From Welwitschia mirabilis (taxonomy: Eukaryota; Gnetophyta; Gnetopsida; Welwitschiales): 64,000 bases of DNA. A program made the translations under genes and the position numbers. Below, piece by piece: positions 1 through 12,362 of this stretch (position 1 is the first letter of the stretch; the number at the start of each line of letters is the position of its first letter). Where the stretch lies: NCBI GenBank assembly GCA_051453625.1, contig JBOZIK010000001.1:167486814-167550813 (forward strand), in the 5' to 3' direction. The notes under the pieces are model-generated. The model worked only from the letters and a program-made list of their open reading frames with translations, did no database searches and was not told the origin of the DNA.

Positions 1-39
1 ACTTAATGTATAGTTTGTATGTACTAAATATATGTAAAA

Positions 40-1000
40 AGAAGAATAGAATCTAAAGGACTGGTAATGGCGGATCTTATATGATCTTATTTTACCTTAT
101 GTAGGGTATTTTCACAATTTTCATCCCACTTGAAGCTTGTTTCTTTATATAACAAATGCATGAATGGCACACATCTATCCATGATAGATGAAATAAATCA
201 TCATATTAATTGCAATGTCTCTTCTAAACCCCTTATCTCTTTCAAAAGTTTTGGAGGTAATATGTTTGTTATTGGTTTAATTATTTCATTGTGAACTTCT
301 ATGCTTTTTTCTAAGATCATGAATCCTAGTAATTTATGAGATCATTTAAAAAATACATTTATTCAGATTATCCTATAATGAAATGTTCTTGCAATTCAAA
401 AAATTTCTTGTAATTAATTAGGATGTTGTGAAGCATGCTCTTATCTTATCATCATATCATCCACACAATTTTTTATTAGTTTGTATATAACATTGAAAAT
501 TATAATATATGACTCTTTGGTAAGTAGCACTAGCATTTGATAATCTAAAAGACATAATTATGTAGTAGGATAAACCCCTTCATGTAGTAAAAGTTTTCTT
601 GGTTTGATCTTTAAGAGAAATGAAAATTTATTATATCCCAAGCATCCATCCATAAATGACAATAGGTCATATCCAATCATATTATCAACTAGTAGATCAA
701 TATTTGATAGTGAAAAATTATCTTTTACTTTGGCTTTTTCTAAGCCTTTAAAATCAATTCATATCCTAATCATTTTATTTTCTTCATTCATCTTAATTCA
801 AATATTCTACTAATATAATAAACTCAAATATAAAGAAGCATTTCATTTTCTATTTAATAAGTAATGGTAACAAAAATTTTTAATTTAAAATTTTAAAGTT
901 TTTCTTAATTGATATTTCTTTAGGTTTAATGATTATCTTATGTGTGATGATCTTTTGTTTATGTTAGGTGTATCTTTAGAATGCCATGTGAAATTATTTC
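40..1000 (-). pseudogene. Tat-like Ty3/gypsy reverse transcriptase relic
   Basis: Read on the minus strand, this is a decayed Ty3/gypsy reverse transcriptase, the enzyme that copies element RNA to DNA. The clearest block is at 653-720, where the translation contains SLSNIDLLVDNMIGYDLLSF, matching the family palm segment PLPxIDxLVDNxxGxxxLSFMDG. At about 194-300 the later pattern 'GIEVxxxKIxxIxxxPPPxxxKEIRGxxxxLQ' can be followed, and at 118-138 SFKWDEN resembles the segment just before RNase H. Stops and frameshifts break every frame, and the catalytic YxDD box is not readable. The same motif occurs on the plus strand at 25.1 kb, so two copies of one family lie in opposite orientation. A short plus-strand frame at 604-813 is only the antisense shadow. 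Family assignment is by motif only. Confidence 0.72.
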
Positions 1001-1776
1001 CTTGCTTCCTTTTTTTCTGTAATATTTAACTATATTTTATTAGATTTACTTTATAACTACATAAGTAACATCACATGAAATTTTAAGTTTCTTCAATAGG
1101 TCATTTGGATTTACACTAAAATCCTTAATGTCAAATCCTTATAACTTTCTAAGTGATGATCTATGCACATTATTCTTGCTTTTCTCATATATTTTCTCTT
1201 CTTTAAATAAGGCTAAAAAAACCTTAAAGTAATTTAAAATCAAAAGGTTTATGTTTTTGAATCTTATAACATTTTCTCCATTCATGTAAAATTTAGAGGT
1301 ATTAGTAAAGAATCTATATGGTCTATTATGATTTTGTGCATAAATAACAATTAAAACCATTAATCATGTGTAACATTATGATAATATAAAATATGAATTA
1401 TGGATATAATAATATCATTATCATGACAAAATCACCATGTTTATTCATATGGATGATTTTCAAAGAAAAGAAAAATCACATTGAAATAAATTACCATATA
1501 ATAAAATTTTGAACATGTGTAAACAAAACAACAAAGACTTCAAGTTTCCATAATGTCTCTCCCTCAATCTATTAAAGGTTATTAAAAAATAGATGAGCTC
1601 AACTAATAGGTAATGGCCTAAATATCATGTTAAAGGTAGCAAGTCTATGAATTTCATTAGTTTTTTATTTCTTTTTCATGTTGTATTCCTTCTCTATCAA
1701 CTAATAGGATCCTTTTAGGATTTGACTATTTTTATTTTTATTTTTATTTTTTTCAATTTTAAAGTACAACATGGGT
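1001..1776. other. AT-rich stretch, no recognised gene
   Basis: This probably still belongs to the minus-strand gypsy relic, between protease and reverse transcriptase. A 73-codon minus frame at 1139-1360 is open, but I recognise no motif in it. Confidence 0.4.
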
Positions 1777-2067
1777 TCTCTCTATCTCTCTCTCTCTCTC
1801 TCTCTCTCCCTCTATATATATATATATATATATATATAACCCACACCNNNNNNNNNNNNNNNNNNNNNNNNNNNNNNNNNNNNNNNNNNNNNNNNNNNNN
1901 NNNNNNNNNNNNNNNNNNNNNNNNNNNNNNNNNNNNNNNNNNNNNNNATATATATCCCCCTCCCCTTACCCCTACCCCCCTCCTTCCCTACCTCGGCCCT
2001 CCCCCTCCCCCTCCCCACTCACTCACCCACTCACTCACTTGCTCGCTCACTTACTTACTCACTCACC
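1777..2067. repeat. Compound microsatellite (TC)n-(TA)n, gap, C/T-rich and (CACT)n
   Basis: (TC)n runs at 1777-1812 and (TA)n at 1813-1838, followed by a 100-N gap. Then come ATATAT, a pyrimidine-only stretch of CCCT/CCTT units, and ACTC/CACT units to 2067. Open frames across it are artefacts of repeats and Ns. Confidence 0.95.
1848..1947. other. Assembly gap (100 N)
   Basis: Exactly 100 Ns, the usual placeholder for unknown length, placed inside a dinucleotide repeat. Confidence 0.99.
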
Positions 2068-3280
2068 TAGTAAATGAGAATTGGAAGTTGTTAACATACC
2101 ATGTAAGCTTAGGATTTCTATGTAAAGAAGATCTTGCTTTAAGGTTATTGCATAGAGAAAATTTCTTGAAACCTTTATTAACAAACATTAATGGCTTGAT
2201 CACTTTTAATTTGTTGTCAAGTTTATGAAAAAGCATTTTTCCTTTTGTTTTTCTTCATTAACTTTGCATCTAGAAGTTGTAAATATAAACTTTTTTAATG
2301 TACTTTACTTTCAATGGTTTTGAATAGGTGTATTTGTTTATTTTCTTCAATGTTTTCAATATGCATGTTTTAGTTTAAATAAATAAGAATCAAAGCTAAA
2401 GGAGTTGAAAATTAGTATGAACTTTAAATGAAAACATATATAAGAATAACTTCTAGTTGAAAATGAGATAAATGTTATAATAAAAAAAGTTCATCCTTCC
2501 TCAAATCTATCAGAGCCATAAAGAAAGGTCGCTAGCGAGAGTGTGAGAGAGCATAGGCAAGTAAAGTAGTCAAAGTAAAAGAATAGCGTTTTGATGAGGA
2601 TGTTAACACATCTTGATTTTTTTTTAGAGAAGCTAGCATTGTAAAAAAAATGGATTCTAAAACCATCTATTTAACTTTTTCTGAGAATCTTATAGAAATT
2701 AATAATAAAATAAAGCATGCAGTAGGGGAATTTCACTTGAATAATTTTTTAATTTGGAATATTTTTAACTTTAAAACAATAATGATGAATGAGGATCTCC
2801 TTGATTTTTTTTAATAAGAGTATATTTTTAATAAAATTTAAGAAAATGAAGTCTTTATGATTTGCTTTAGTACCCTAATCTATGTATTTATTTTTTCATT
2901 TGTAGTAACGTTATTAAATCATTTGAGCTCTTTACTTCTAGTTTTCATTCAAGTTCAATAACTACACCATTCACGTCCATGTATTAGGTTAGCAAATATC
3001 TCTTCTTTAAGGGAACATGAAAATCACTTTCTAAAAATTGCTGCAAGATGAATAAGGTCATAAAGAAATAAGTAATCTAATTTTGGGATAAATACTAAAA
3101 AACACAAGTCTACTACATCTTAAGTTGTTCTGAAGACTATGTTCCTTTTTTAAATGAAATTTGTTTCCCAAGATATTACTATAAATGTCCAATCCTTTAA
3201 CTAATGGAAGCTTCTAAAAAGACATATTTGCAATTGGATAATAAGCTTAAAGTAGTTACAAGGACTTATTTTTATTTTCT

Positions 3281-3913
3281 CCTCTCTCTATCTCTCTCTC
3301 TCTCTCACACGCACACACACGCGCGTGCACACACACACACACACACCCCAACACACACACACTCACTCACTCTCACACACACCCACATTTTTTTCCTTCA
3401 CTCTTTTTACTTCCACATTTTTTAGGTTTTATCTCTCACTNNNNNNNNNNNNNNNNNNNNNNNNNNNNNNNNNNNNNNNNNNNNNNNNNNNNNNNNNNNN
3501 NNNNNNNNNNNNNNNNNNNNNNNNNNNNNNNNNNNNNNNNNNNNNNNNNNNNNNNNNNNNNNNNNNNNNNNNNNNNNNNNNNNNNNNNNNNNNNNNNNNN
3601 NNNNNNNNNNNNNNNNNNNNNNNNNNNNNNNNNNNNNNNNNNNNNNNNNNNNNNNNNNNNNNNNNNNNNNNNNNNNNNNNNNNNNNNNNNNNNNNNNNNN
3701 NNNNNNNNNNNNNNNNNNNNNNNNNNNNNNNNNNNNNNNNNNNNNNNNNNNNNNNNNNNNNNNNNNNNNNNNNNNNNNNNNNNNNNNNNNNNNNNNNNNN
3801 NNNNNNNNNNNNNNNNNNNNNNNNNNNNNNNNNNNNNNNNNNNNNNNNNNNNNNNNNNNNNNNNNNNNNNNNNNNNNNNNNNNNNNNNNNNNNNNNNNNN
3901 NNNNNNNNNNNNN

Positions 3914-3959
<46 letters not shown>

Positions 3960-4011
3960 TTTTTTCCTTCACTCTTTTTACTTACACATTTTTTAGGTTT
4001 TATCTCTCACT
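3281..4011. repeat. (TC)n/(CA)n microsatellite with duplicated 56-bp flank around a gap
   Basis: (TC)n at about 3281-3306 is followed by (CA)n with GC/TC variants to 3384, then a 56-bp segment 3385-3440. After the gap comes pure (AC)n 3914-3958, followed by the same 56-bp segment at 3956-4011 with one difference (ttcc versus ttac). The array is therefore either a real tandem duplication of a CA-tract-plus-56-bp unit or two alleles laid end to end by the assembler. Confidence 0.93.
3441..3913. other. Assembly gap (473 N)
   Basis: 473 Ns, apparently a size-estimated gap, flanked by copies of the same 56-bp segment. Confidence 0.99.
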
Positions 4012-6515
4012 TGTATTCATAAAAAGAACTTTAAAGAAGAAGTTTTTCTTCATAATGAAGAGTAACTTATATTAATTCAATTAAATACCTATTATGCAAT
4101 GTGGATAAATGTCCAAAAGAAGGCATCTAGTGGAGACCAACATTCATGTAGTATATTTTAGAAAAAGAATTTAGACTTTTACATGGACTTAACATAGAAA
4201 AAGGGCAAAGAAAACATTAGTAAAGTTAAAACTATTATTTGGGAGGTCAAAGAGGTAGTAACTACTATTTGGAATAAACTTATCAAGGTTGACAAACCTA
4301 TTAGATATATGAAATAGGATTCCAACCCTTTTGATAACTTTAGAAATGATTTTTTTTAAAACTATAAAAGTCTTCAAATATAGGCATATCAATTTATAGT
4401 TTATCAATACTCTTTGTTAATGGATTATGTTTGTAACATTAATATGTCTATTTTCTTTTCTTTAATTTTTTATTTTTATCTTTTTTGATGGTGGAAAAGA
4501 TTAAAGGAAAGATTACATTAAGATATCATTTTCAATTTCCTTTAGTAGTTACCCTTAAAAATATGAAAGTTTCATTAACTTGAGTAAGATTTCTATTTAT
4601 TTTGTATCATGAGCTATGTTTACATGCGTTTACATATTTTTATTTCTTATCTTTCATAGATATCAACTTGGAATCCATACATTAGATTGCTAGGAATGAG
4701 GCTTTCATTTTGCATGTACTTGTTTAAATCGTAGATTCTAGAAGTATAGGCTATTTGAAGTTGGTTTTAAGAATTACTACAACTAGATTACAAGAGTTTC
4801 CAAGGCTTTTATTAGAGTGACAAACATTATTTTGAAGGAGGCTCAAATTGAAAAAGTAAGAACCAATTTGATGAACCTACAAAATCATAATGTTAACCTA
4901 TAATGAAATAATATGATCTTAAGTAAAGATTCTTTAAGATCAAAATGTTTATTTGAAATATCATATGAATATAAAAAAATTAATTTCAAGAAAGTATTAG
5001 ATGCAATTTTAATGCTTTAGAATAACTTGGAAGAATGAAGTAATCAATCTGATACTATGACTAGTTAGCCTTTGATTGATTAAGATTATGCTGACATCTA
5101 AATAAGTACTATTACTATATTGAGAAATAATTATGATTAATGTTTAACAATGATTTAAAACTTGATAAAGATAAAAAGAATATTAAAAAGTTTCAAGATT
5201 AAAATAGTTATCTTCATCATAAAGCAGACATGTATGATTACTTTATCAAAGAACACAAATTTAAGAACATATTAAAGATTGATGATAACTTTAGAGGTAA
5301 CTATTTTCTTCTTCTTTCAATAAGATACTCTTTTTTTTTTTTCAAAGGACAATTTATCATTCTATTACTTATTTTCATAATAGTATTTAAAAAGTGGGAA
5401 GAAATCTTTGAGTATTTAGACACTATTAAAGAACGCTAGTTTATAGAAAAAGAGAGTACAACATATGGGAGTCATAACTGTGATAGAACCTTAGCATTTT
5501 TTCCCTTTTTTAATCAATTTTTGATATAATAATTATATATTATAAAAGATAGATTCTTATGATTTTTGAACATTATTTAATCTATGTTCATTTATAACAT
5601 ATAAATTATCTATATGCTTTTCTAGTATGGCTATTGATCATCTCTGATAGAGCATCCAATGTTTAGATATCTAAATCTTGTATGACTTATATTTTTTTAT
5701 AGATTATTTGTATCAAACTAAAACTATATTTGTGGTATAATTACCTCTTTTCTATCATCTAAATTATTTTTTTAAATGTTTGGAGTTATGTCTTTATCCA
5801 TTCATTTCAGTCGCCATTTTTTAGGAATTTCAATAATATGATTATCATGGATTAATTTTATTTTATAATGGATAGTAGAAATAAAAAATTTATTTTGGAT
5901 GATCTAAGGCCTACTAAATAGCTTATTAAGAAGGAAAGGATAACATGAAATTAAATGGATTTTTCTATGTTTTCAATTTCTATATGTAACTTAATAAAGA
6001 AAACAATTTTTTTTCTTTATCATAAAATCTTATAATCATGATAATTTCTATGACACTAATCTATTCCTCTATCTTCCTGTTTTAAAGCATTTGTTAATAA
6101 TAACATGTAACTTTGCCCTAGTATTAACAAGAATTCTTTTAATAGTAAACTTATTGATCTTTATAGCTATGAATAAAAGGTTTTTATTAGCATTTGAACT
6201 AGGGAACCTTTAATTTTAGATTAAAAAATGAGATGTTTTCTTTGTCATCATTTATAATTAAAACTATTTCTTTTTGTATTTGATGAATATTTTTAAATAT
6301 CTCATGAAAACATACTACTAATATCTTCATCGATACATTAATAAATTCAAATGGGATTTCTATTTTAAGAATTTGAGACTTTATTTAAGCTAAGTGAAAA
6401 AATCATTTTTGATATTTATGATTTTTCTATCACACATTGAACATACTAAATACATTGATCTTATAAGGTTTATTCATCAAAATATAATTGTTAACCATAT
6501 TACTTTATATATTTT
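4012..6515. other. AT-rich stretch, no recognised gene
   Basis: It lies between the gag (6.5-7.6 kb) and reverse transcriptase (<1 kb) parts of the minus-strand gypsy relic, and is too long to be only protease and spacer, so some of it is probably inserted. I followed short frames at 4189-4407 (-) and 5230-5439 (+) and saw no motif. Confidence 0.5.
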
Positions 6516-7565
6516 TATTATATTAATGTGTGTTTTTTGGCAATGGATTTTTAGTTATTTCAATTATTTCATTAAGTAATATAATTTTGTTATTAAGATC
6601 ACACTTGTATTCATCTTCGTAAAAATCCTATACAATGTGTCTCAAGTTGATGCATCTCCCAATGTTATGTCCTTTTACTCTATGTATTGGCAAAGTGGTC
6701 TTCTTTGAATTGGTTTGGTCTAGGGGTATGAAGTTCATATTATCTATAAGAAAGAATTTTTATTTCTCTCTTGGCTAGTAAAAGTTTAATATTTCAGATA
6801 GAAAAGTATCTCATTTTATAAACTTTTTCTCTAGGTTTTTCATCTAGGGAAGTTTGGATCAGTATTGAAAATATTTTTCTTCAACCTCTGAAAAAGGAAA
6901 ATTAGTACTAGAAGATTCAAGTTATACTTTTTCCCCCTAATATTAATATTATTTTTGTATTTTTTTTGAGATGTATTATTCTTTTATATTTTGAATTTGT
7001 CATTCATTTTATTTTCCTTTGATTTTCCCCCATAAGAGCATCTCTCTCTTTTCCCACTATTTCAACTCTTTTTGTAAGATCCACATCTTGGTAAAAATTA
7101 TTAAACTTATGAATTATTAAATTTTTATAAATATACTATATTGTCCAATCATTTTTATATCTAAAATGGTATATTCAAGTTATAAGGATATTGTTTCCAT
7201 TTTTGTACATAATGTGTTATGTTTTCATTTCAATGTTGTTTTAAACTAGTTAAACCTTTAAAGATATATCATGTGAGATGTTAATATTGTATTTTTTAAA
7301 TAAATACTTTGAAAATCTCTTTTAAACTTCTTATTGAATGAGTGGAAAACCTATGTTACCATTCTATTACATATTTTCATAAGTAACAACAAAAAATATG
7401 ATATGCAATATCAAAATCTATTTAATGTAAGTTTCATGTATGTTTGAGATTTCAATATGTACCTTTTGATCATCTACACGTATATATGTTTTAAAACCTA
7501 GAATTTTTCCAAATTTAAGTTCTTAAATGGCACTAATGAATGTATCAGGAACCAACAATTTTTGG
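6516..7565 (-). pseudogene. Tat-like Ty3/gypsy gag relic
   Basis: Gag forms the particle that packages element RNA. On the minus strand, starting near 7565, the translation gives 'LVPDTF..ELKFGKILGFKTYIRVDD', matching the start of the plant gypsy gag core (LxxGVxIPxKFKxPxFxKYxGTxxP). At 7250-7100 'KYNINISHDISL' matches the conserved QYKYNxDMAPDRxxL. Near 6630-6710 HRVKGHNIGRCINLRHIVQD matches the zinc-knuckle-like HRxKGHxTExCxxLRxxIQDLI, followed by KNPLP at about 6530, the usual spacer motif. Frames shift and stops are common. It is upstream of the reverse transcriptase relic on the same strand, so it is probably the 5' part of that element; its 5' LTR should lie above 7.6 kb but was not delimited. 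Confidence 0.75.
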
Positions 7566-8579
7566 ATCATTATAGAATGTGGATCATGTAATGACTTGTC
7601 ATAAGAATTAAACCATATCAATGAGGCTACTTAAAGTGCTTGCTTATTCTTTTGATTATTATAACTTTATATAACAACCTTTAACTACTTTATTTTATTT
7701 TTTTCATTACTATTACTTAGATTTACCAAAATTTTCACATTTTGTATGAAGTTATAGAAAACTTTAGGCTATTTAACAAGATCTTTAAGAGCTTGGTATA
7801 TCTATGTGTTCTCTTTATTTAAATTACTTTTTGGATAATGTTTTTTTTACCTTATTATTAGATAAATTTATGTATAACAAGGTTATTTGATTTACTATTT
7901 ACAAAGTATTTCTTATAACTTTAGATTATTATTCATTATTTAACAAAAGGAATAACCTTCACAATTGTTCATAATAAGCTAATGAGTTATTATTTATTTA
8001 ACTCTTAGTACTCTTCTTTTAAAATGATTATATCATCATTTTTTGTTAAAAAGATTATTTTATTTTATTTATTTTTAATGGGACATAGTTAAAGACTTAA
8101 TGTTTTAAAAAAGTATTAAAGCAATTAAATTTATCTTTACTTATAGCATATTTATATCTATAATTTAAAAATGTTAATTTAAAGCTAGAAAGTAAATAAG
8201 TTGTGTGTAAAAAAATGACATTTATTTTTTAAGAAAATGAATAATTTCCCTTATAGAATAGTAAATATTAAAAAAAAATGAATTTAGAATGAAAGAATGA
8301 AACATTTTATTTTTAGTATTCCCCCAACCCAATTTTCCTTCTTTCCGTTTAAAGAAACAAATAAGATCATTTAAAGGAAACTAAATCCTTTTAAAAGGAA
8401 AGAAATAAGACACAACTTGTAAAAATAAAAAAGGATGATTTTGAAAAATAGACAGAGATAGTTTACTATTTAAGAGTGAAAATGAATAAAATAAGCTTAT
8501 TAGATTTGATTTAATGTAAAAAACATCTTCTTTAAGGCTGAGTTGTGCTATTTTTAGATATAAAATGCAAAACAATTGG
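7566..8579. other. AT-rich stretch, no recognised gene
   Basis: By position this is where the leader and 5' LTR of the minus-strand Tat-like relic should be. No second LTR copy was found in the window, so it cannot be delimited. A 64-codon minus frame at 8381-8575 shows no motif. Confidence 0.4.
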
Positions 8580-8733
8580 NNNNNNNNNNNNNNNNNNNNN
8601 NNNNNNNNNNNNNNNNNNNNNNNNNNNNNNNNNNNNNNNNNNNNNNNNNNNNNNNNNNNNNNNNNNNNNNNNNNNNNNNNNNNNNNNNNNNNNNNNNNNN
8701 NNNNNNNNNNNNNNNNNNNNNNNNNNNNNNNNN
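8580..8733. other. Assembly gap (154 N)
   Basis: 154 Ns; no obvious repeat on either side. Confidence 0.99.
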
Positions 8734-11640
8734 AACTAGAGTTGGTTTTTAGGAAACTTTAACTTTAAAAAATGACATAATAACTAGAAAGGACCATTTT
8801 AATATTTTTAATGTTATTTTGACTAAACTTTTAACTCAAGCATTCAAACATCGATTTGATACCTGAGTATCAAGCTAAAGATTTTGGTAACTAGAACTAC
8901 ATTCTAAAAATTTCTAGTATGAGTTGCTTAGCAAATTATGCAAAAATTTTAAGTTCAAAATGTTACTTTCAATCTTAAAAATTTTCAAAGTGTCACATCT
9001 AATCTTAAAAAATAAATGTTCAAATGAATGAAAAAACCTTGAACTTAGATCTACTTCTCATATTAAGCTAAGTTAAATTGATGCATTAGATTGTAAAAAA
9101 ACCAAAAAAGAAATTGACTTTTCAAGTATTATTTTATTTTAAATTTTCAATATTTTTCTTAAACTTTTAATTAGTAGCCTTTTAAAATAGGGAGAATAAA
9201 AAAATTATGTATGTTTTATACTAAATAAAAGCATGAAATGATGAAAAATCTAAAAGGTGTTAATGTCTTACATCCACAACCAAAATATTACATTATCTTT
9301 GATGTTGAAAAATGTTAAAAATATGCCAAAAATTTAACTTCAAATCTTAAATGAAAGGAAAATAAAACAATTTCTATACTTAATTATAATAAACCATTAC
9401 AAGGCTAAAAAATTGTTAAAGAGGGAAAAAATTTTTAAAAATAATAGCAAGACATAAAAGAAAGCATTAGAAAGGAAAGATATAGGGAGAACATTAAGTG
9501 GAATAAGAGTGCCTTAGAGGGGATCCTCCATGATAAGATCCCTCCGTAGAGCTTAAATTTGTATAAATATCATCAAGCTTAGACATCACCTCTCTTTTGT
9601 TATTAATATTTTACATGATTTCATTTTTATTTTTTCTATATTTTATACATATCTGCATCTAATTTTTATGTTTATTTAGCACCATCTTCATTACTTGTCT
9701 TTCTTGGGTAGGTGATTTAGGCCTATATGGTTATTTCTCTTGTTTTTTTCTTCTTCTTTATTTCTAGCTAGAAAATCTTCCACATTTTTTATTAGCATCT
9801 AATTTAACATCTTGAATATTTTTACTTTTAAGAGCTAGTGATTTATAATAGTAGGAATGGGTCTAGTACTCTAAGAACTTGCATCAAACTTAGAACCAAT
9901 AGAAGCATGCTAAATTAAATCACTATAAAGAGTGGATCAAAAAATAATTTTTACTGTTATTTATTTTATATTTTATCTTCAATTAAATAAACATGTAGAT
10001 TGTGATAGAACTCCTTCACCCCATTAGGAAAAAAAACATTTTTTTCATTCTCTACAAGTAGATAGCTCCATCATCTTTCTTTAAGATCTTATTCAAAAAT
10101 ATATGCATACTAAGTGAGAAACAAATAAAATAAAGTCTACTTAATGAAATCTCCTAATCTTTTAGACATTGTAGTAAAGATTGGATGCAACTATGTAAAA
10201 AGAAATTACAGCACCAAATCTATAGATGAAAATACTTGTCTATAGTAAAACTACAAGGGTGGAATAAGGGTTAGATACAAAAGCTTTCTTAAGAAGATGT
10301 AAGGCTAGGGATTTGTCTTAGCAAATCATAAAATGAATATGAGTCGCTAATCATGTATTTCAGTGAATGATTAAGAACAAATGAGACATTAAACCATGAA
10401 AAGTACAAGCATGTTTTCCATAACAAAATAAGTCATGCAGGAGAACATGGAAGTTTTTACTAAAAGATAATATTGTCTTAATTTACCAAAAAGAACATTT
10501 ATTATCATTTTAAAAAATGAAAGGAGGTAAAAATAAACCAAATCCTATGTTAAAATGGAAGGGAATCTTTTTTTTATTTTTATGCGTTTAGAATGGAAAC
10601 ATAGAAAAATTTATATTTAATGATGCAAAAAAGTAAAGCTATTAAACTAAAGCAAATATATTTTAAGTTATCTTTAAAAAAAGTCAAAGATGAATTATAC
10701 TAAATGTCAATAATTCTAACTTAATGAAAAACTTCAAATTTCCTAAGATCCAAAGATATAACAACTAAGGCTCTCTCTTGATACTCCATAGAAATAATCC
10801 CAACTTTTCCTTATGACTATGGGTACCCACGTAATCACTTATGAAACATCCTTTTCACTATAAAATGAAATTTAGTTGTGGGACTTATTAGATAAATAAT
10901 TAATTACAAGAGTCCACAATAATACCATTTGCCTTATGACAAAATTAACTGAGATTGTATATAAAGGTTTTAGTGCTCCAAACACTCATGTACTTATTAG
11001 TAAGAAGGTAGTCAAAACATTTGCCATTGAGTGCTACTTATAGCTTTTTTCTTTTTTTTTCTTTTTATTTTAAAAATATTTCATAATGCTAACCATAAGA
11101 TAATCATTTCATATACCAAAACATATCATGCATTCTTAGGTAATAAAATTTATTCATAAAAACTTTTAAATTTAACACAAGTCACAATGAACGTGAAATA
11201 TGTAAACATTTTTAAGCATTAAAGGTCATTGACTCATATGACCCAATTATAATAAATATCTATCCATAGAAATATGTCTATTTAGTTATGAAGCTATGAA
11301 TCCTTAAAATCATCATTTTCTAAATGATGAGATATTAAAAATACTTAGATCAGATATAAGATCACTTATTTCAACATCATAAATCATTAAGATGCCCCAA
11401 ATTAAAGACATAAGATCACTGGAATAGCTTACAATAGTGATATCTAAGAAAGTAGAATCTGTTCATATTAACACTACTAATAAAAAAAAACAAATACAAC
11501 CCTGCAACTAAGAAGTTATAGTACCAGTGTTAGTTAATAGTATTTAAGTATTCTAGTCATCTATATGACTTTCGAACTCTTACTAATCTAAACTACCATA
11601 TTCTAATAATAATAAAGTTAAAAACAGATTATGGAGAACT
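8734..11640. other. Non-coding AT-rich stretch, possible 3' part of the Athila-like relic
   Basis: On the minus strand this lies just 3' of an Athila-like integrase, so it should hold the env-like/3' region and 3' LTR of that element, but no coding motif was found. Plus-strand promoter-like words (a tataaat near 9560, a tatataaagg near 10960 followed by a mixed-composition segment) could mark LTR material. Neither is supported by a second copy. Confidence 0.3.
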
Positions 11641-11991
11641 AAGGAGTTCCAGGAAAGTAGTTTCATATGTAATAAACAAATGGTATGGCTTTATTCTTTG
11701 TTAATGAACTTTGAAAGCATCTTTAATAGGCATATTAAAGAGTATAACAACCCCATGTGGAAATATTTCTTGAGCTTTGAAAGGTCTAGTCCATTTAGAT
11801 ATTAGTTAATAAAGGAATAAATGCATGCATAACTTATATAAACAGGCCTCATCACATGATTATAGGATTGTCTAAAAATATGCACATAATGGTAAATTTT
11901 TATTATTTATTTTTAAATATAAAGGTTTTCATAGGCTTTATTATTATTTTTTTCAACTTCATTAAGGTCGATCTTTCAAAATTTAAAAGCT

Positions 11992-12042
11992 TTATCAATG
12001 TTATGGTTGAGTCATTTAATGACTCAACCATAACATTGATAA
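11992..12042. repeat. Perfect palindrome, 25-bp arms, 1-nt spacer
   Basis: Bases 11992-12016 are the exact reverse complement of 12018-12042, separated by the single T at 12017. It lies within the relic integrase frame, directly beside the first unit of a 72-bp tandem array. In the minus strand the arm nearer the C-terminus (11992-12016) reads into a conserved IDKAF-like piece of integrase, so that arm is probably original and the other a templated inverted copy. Confidence 0.97.
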
Positions 12043-12362
12043 CACGATTTACCAAAAATAAGCCCATCCTAGTACATGTGAGTAGAAGTTGTATGTTATT
12101 TCAATAAGAAGATAACATGATTTACCAAAATAAGCCCNNNNNNNNNNNNNNNNNNNNNNNNNNNNNNNNNNNNNNNNNNNNNNNNNNNNNNNNNNNNNNN
12201 NNNNNNNNNNNNNNNNNNNNNNNNNNNNNNNNNNNNNAAAAATAAGCCCATCATAGTACATGTGAGTAGAAGTTTTATGTTATTTCAATAAGAAGATAAC
12301 ATGATTTACCAAAATAAGCCCATCATAGTACATGTGAGTAGAAGTTTTATAAGTAGTTTAAT
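12043..12362 (-). repeat. 72-bp tandem repeat inside the integrase relic
   Basis: Units begin with gatttaccaaaataagccc at 12046, 12119 and 12303, with more hidden in a 100-N gap (12138-12237). The visible period is 72 bp, or 73 where one extra A occurs. Read on the minus strand the unit is 24 codons and encodes GKSCYLLIEIT, matching the conserved Athila integrase motif YGKxCHLPVEL. A piece of coding sequence has therefore been amplified in steps that keep the reading frame. Confidence 0.9.
12138..12237. other. Assembly gap (100 N) inside the 72-bp array
   Basis: Placeholder gap with array units on both sides; the true unit number is unknown. Confidence 0.99.

Noticed and set aside
604-813. 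69-codon plus-strand frame
   Set aside because: Antisense shadow of a gypsy reverse transcriptase that is recognisable on the minus strand.
1722-2228. Long plus-strand frame across (TC)n, (TA)n, Ns and pyrimidine repeat
   Set aside because: Encodes only Ser-Leu and Tyr-Ile runs plus unknown residues from the gap; produced by the repeats.
3204-3996. Thr-His-Thr-His frames and their Cys-Val antisense partners
   Set aside because: Translations of (CA)n and of an N gap; no protein evidence.
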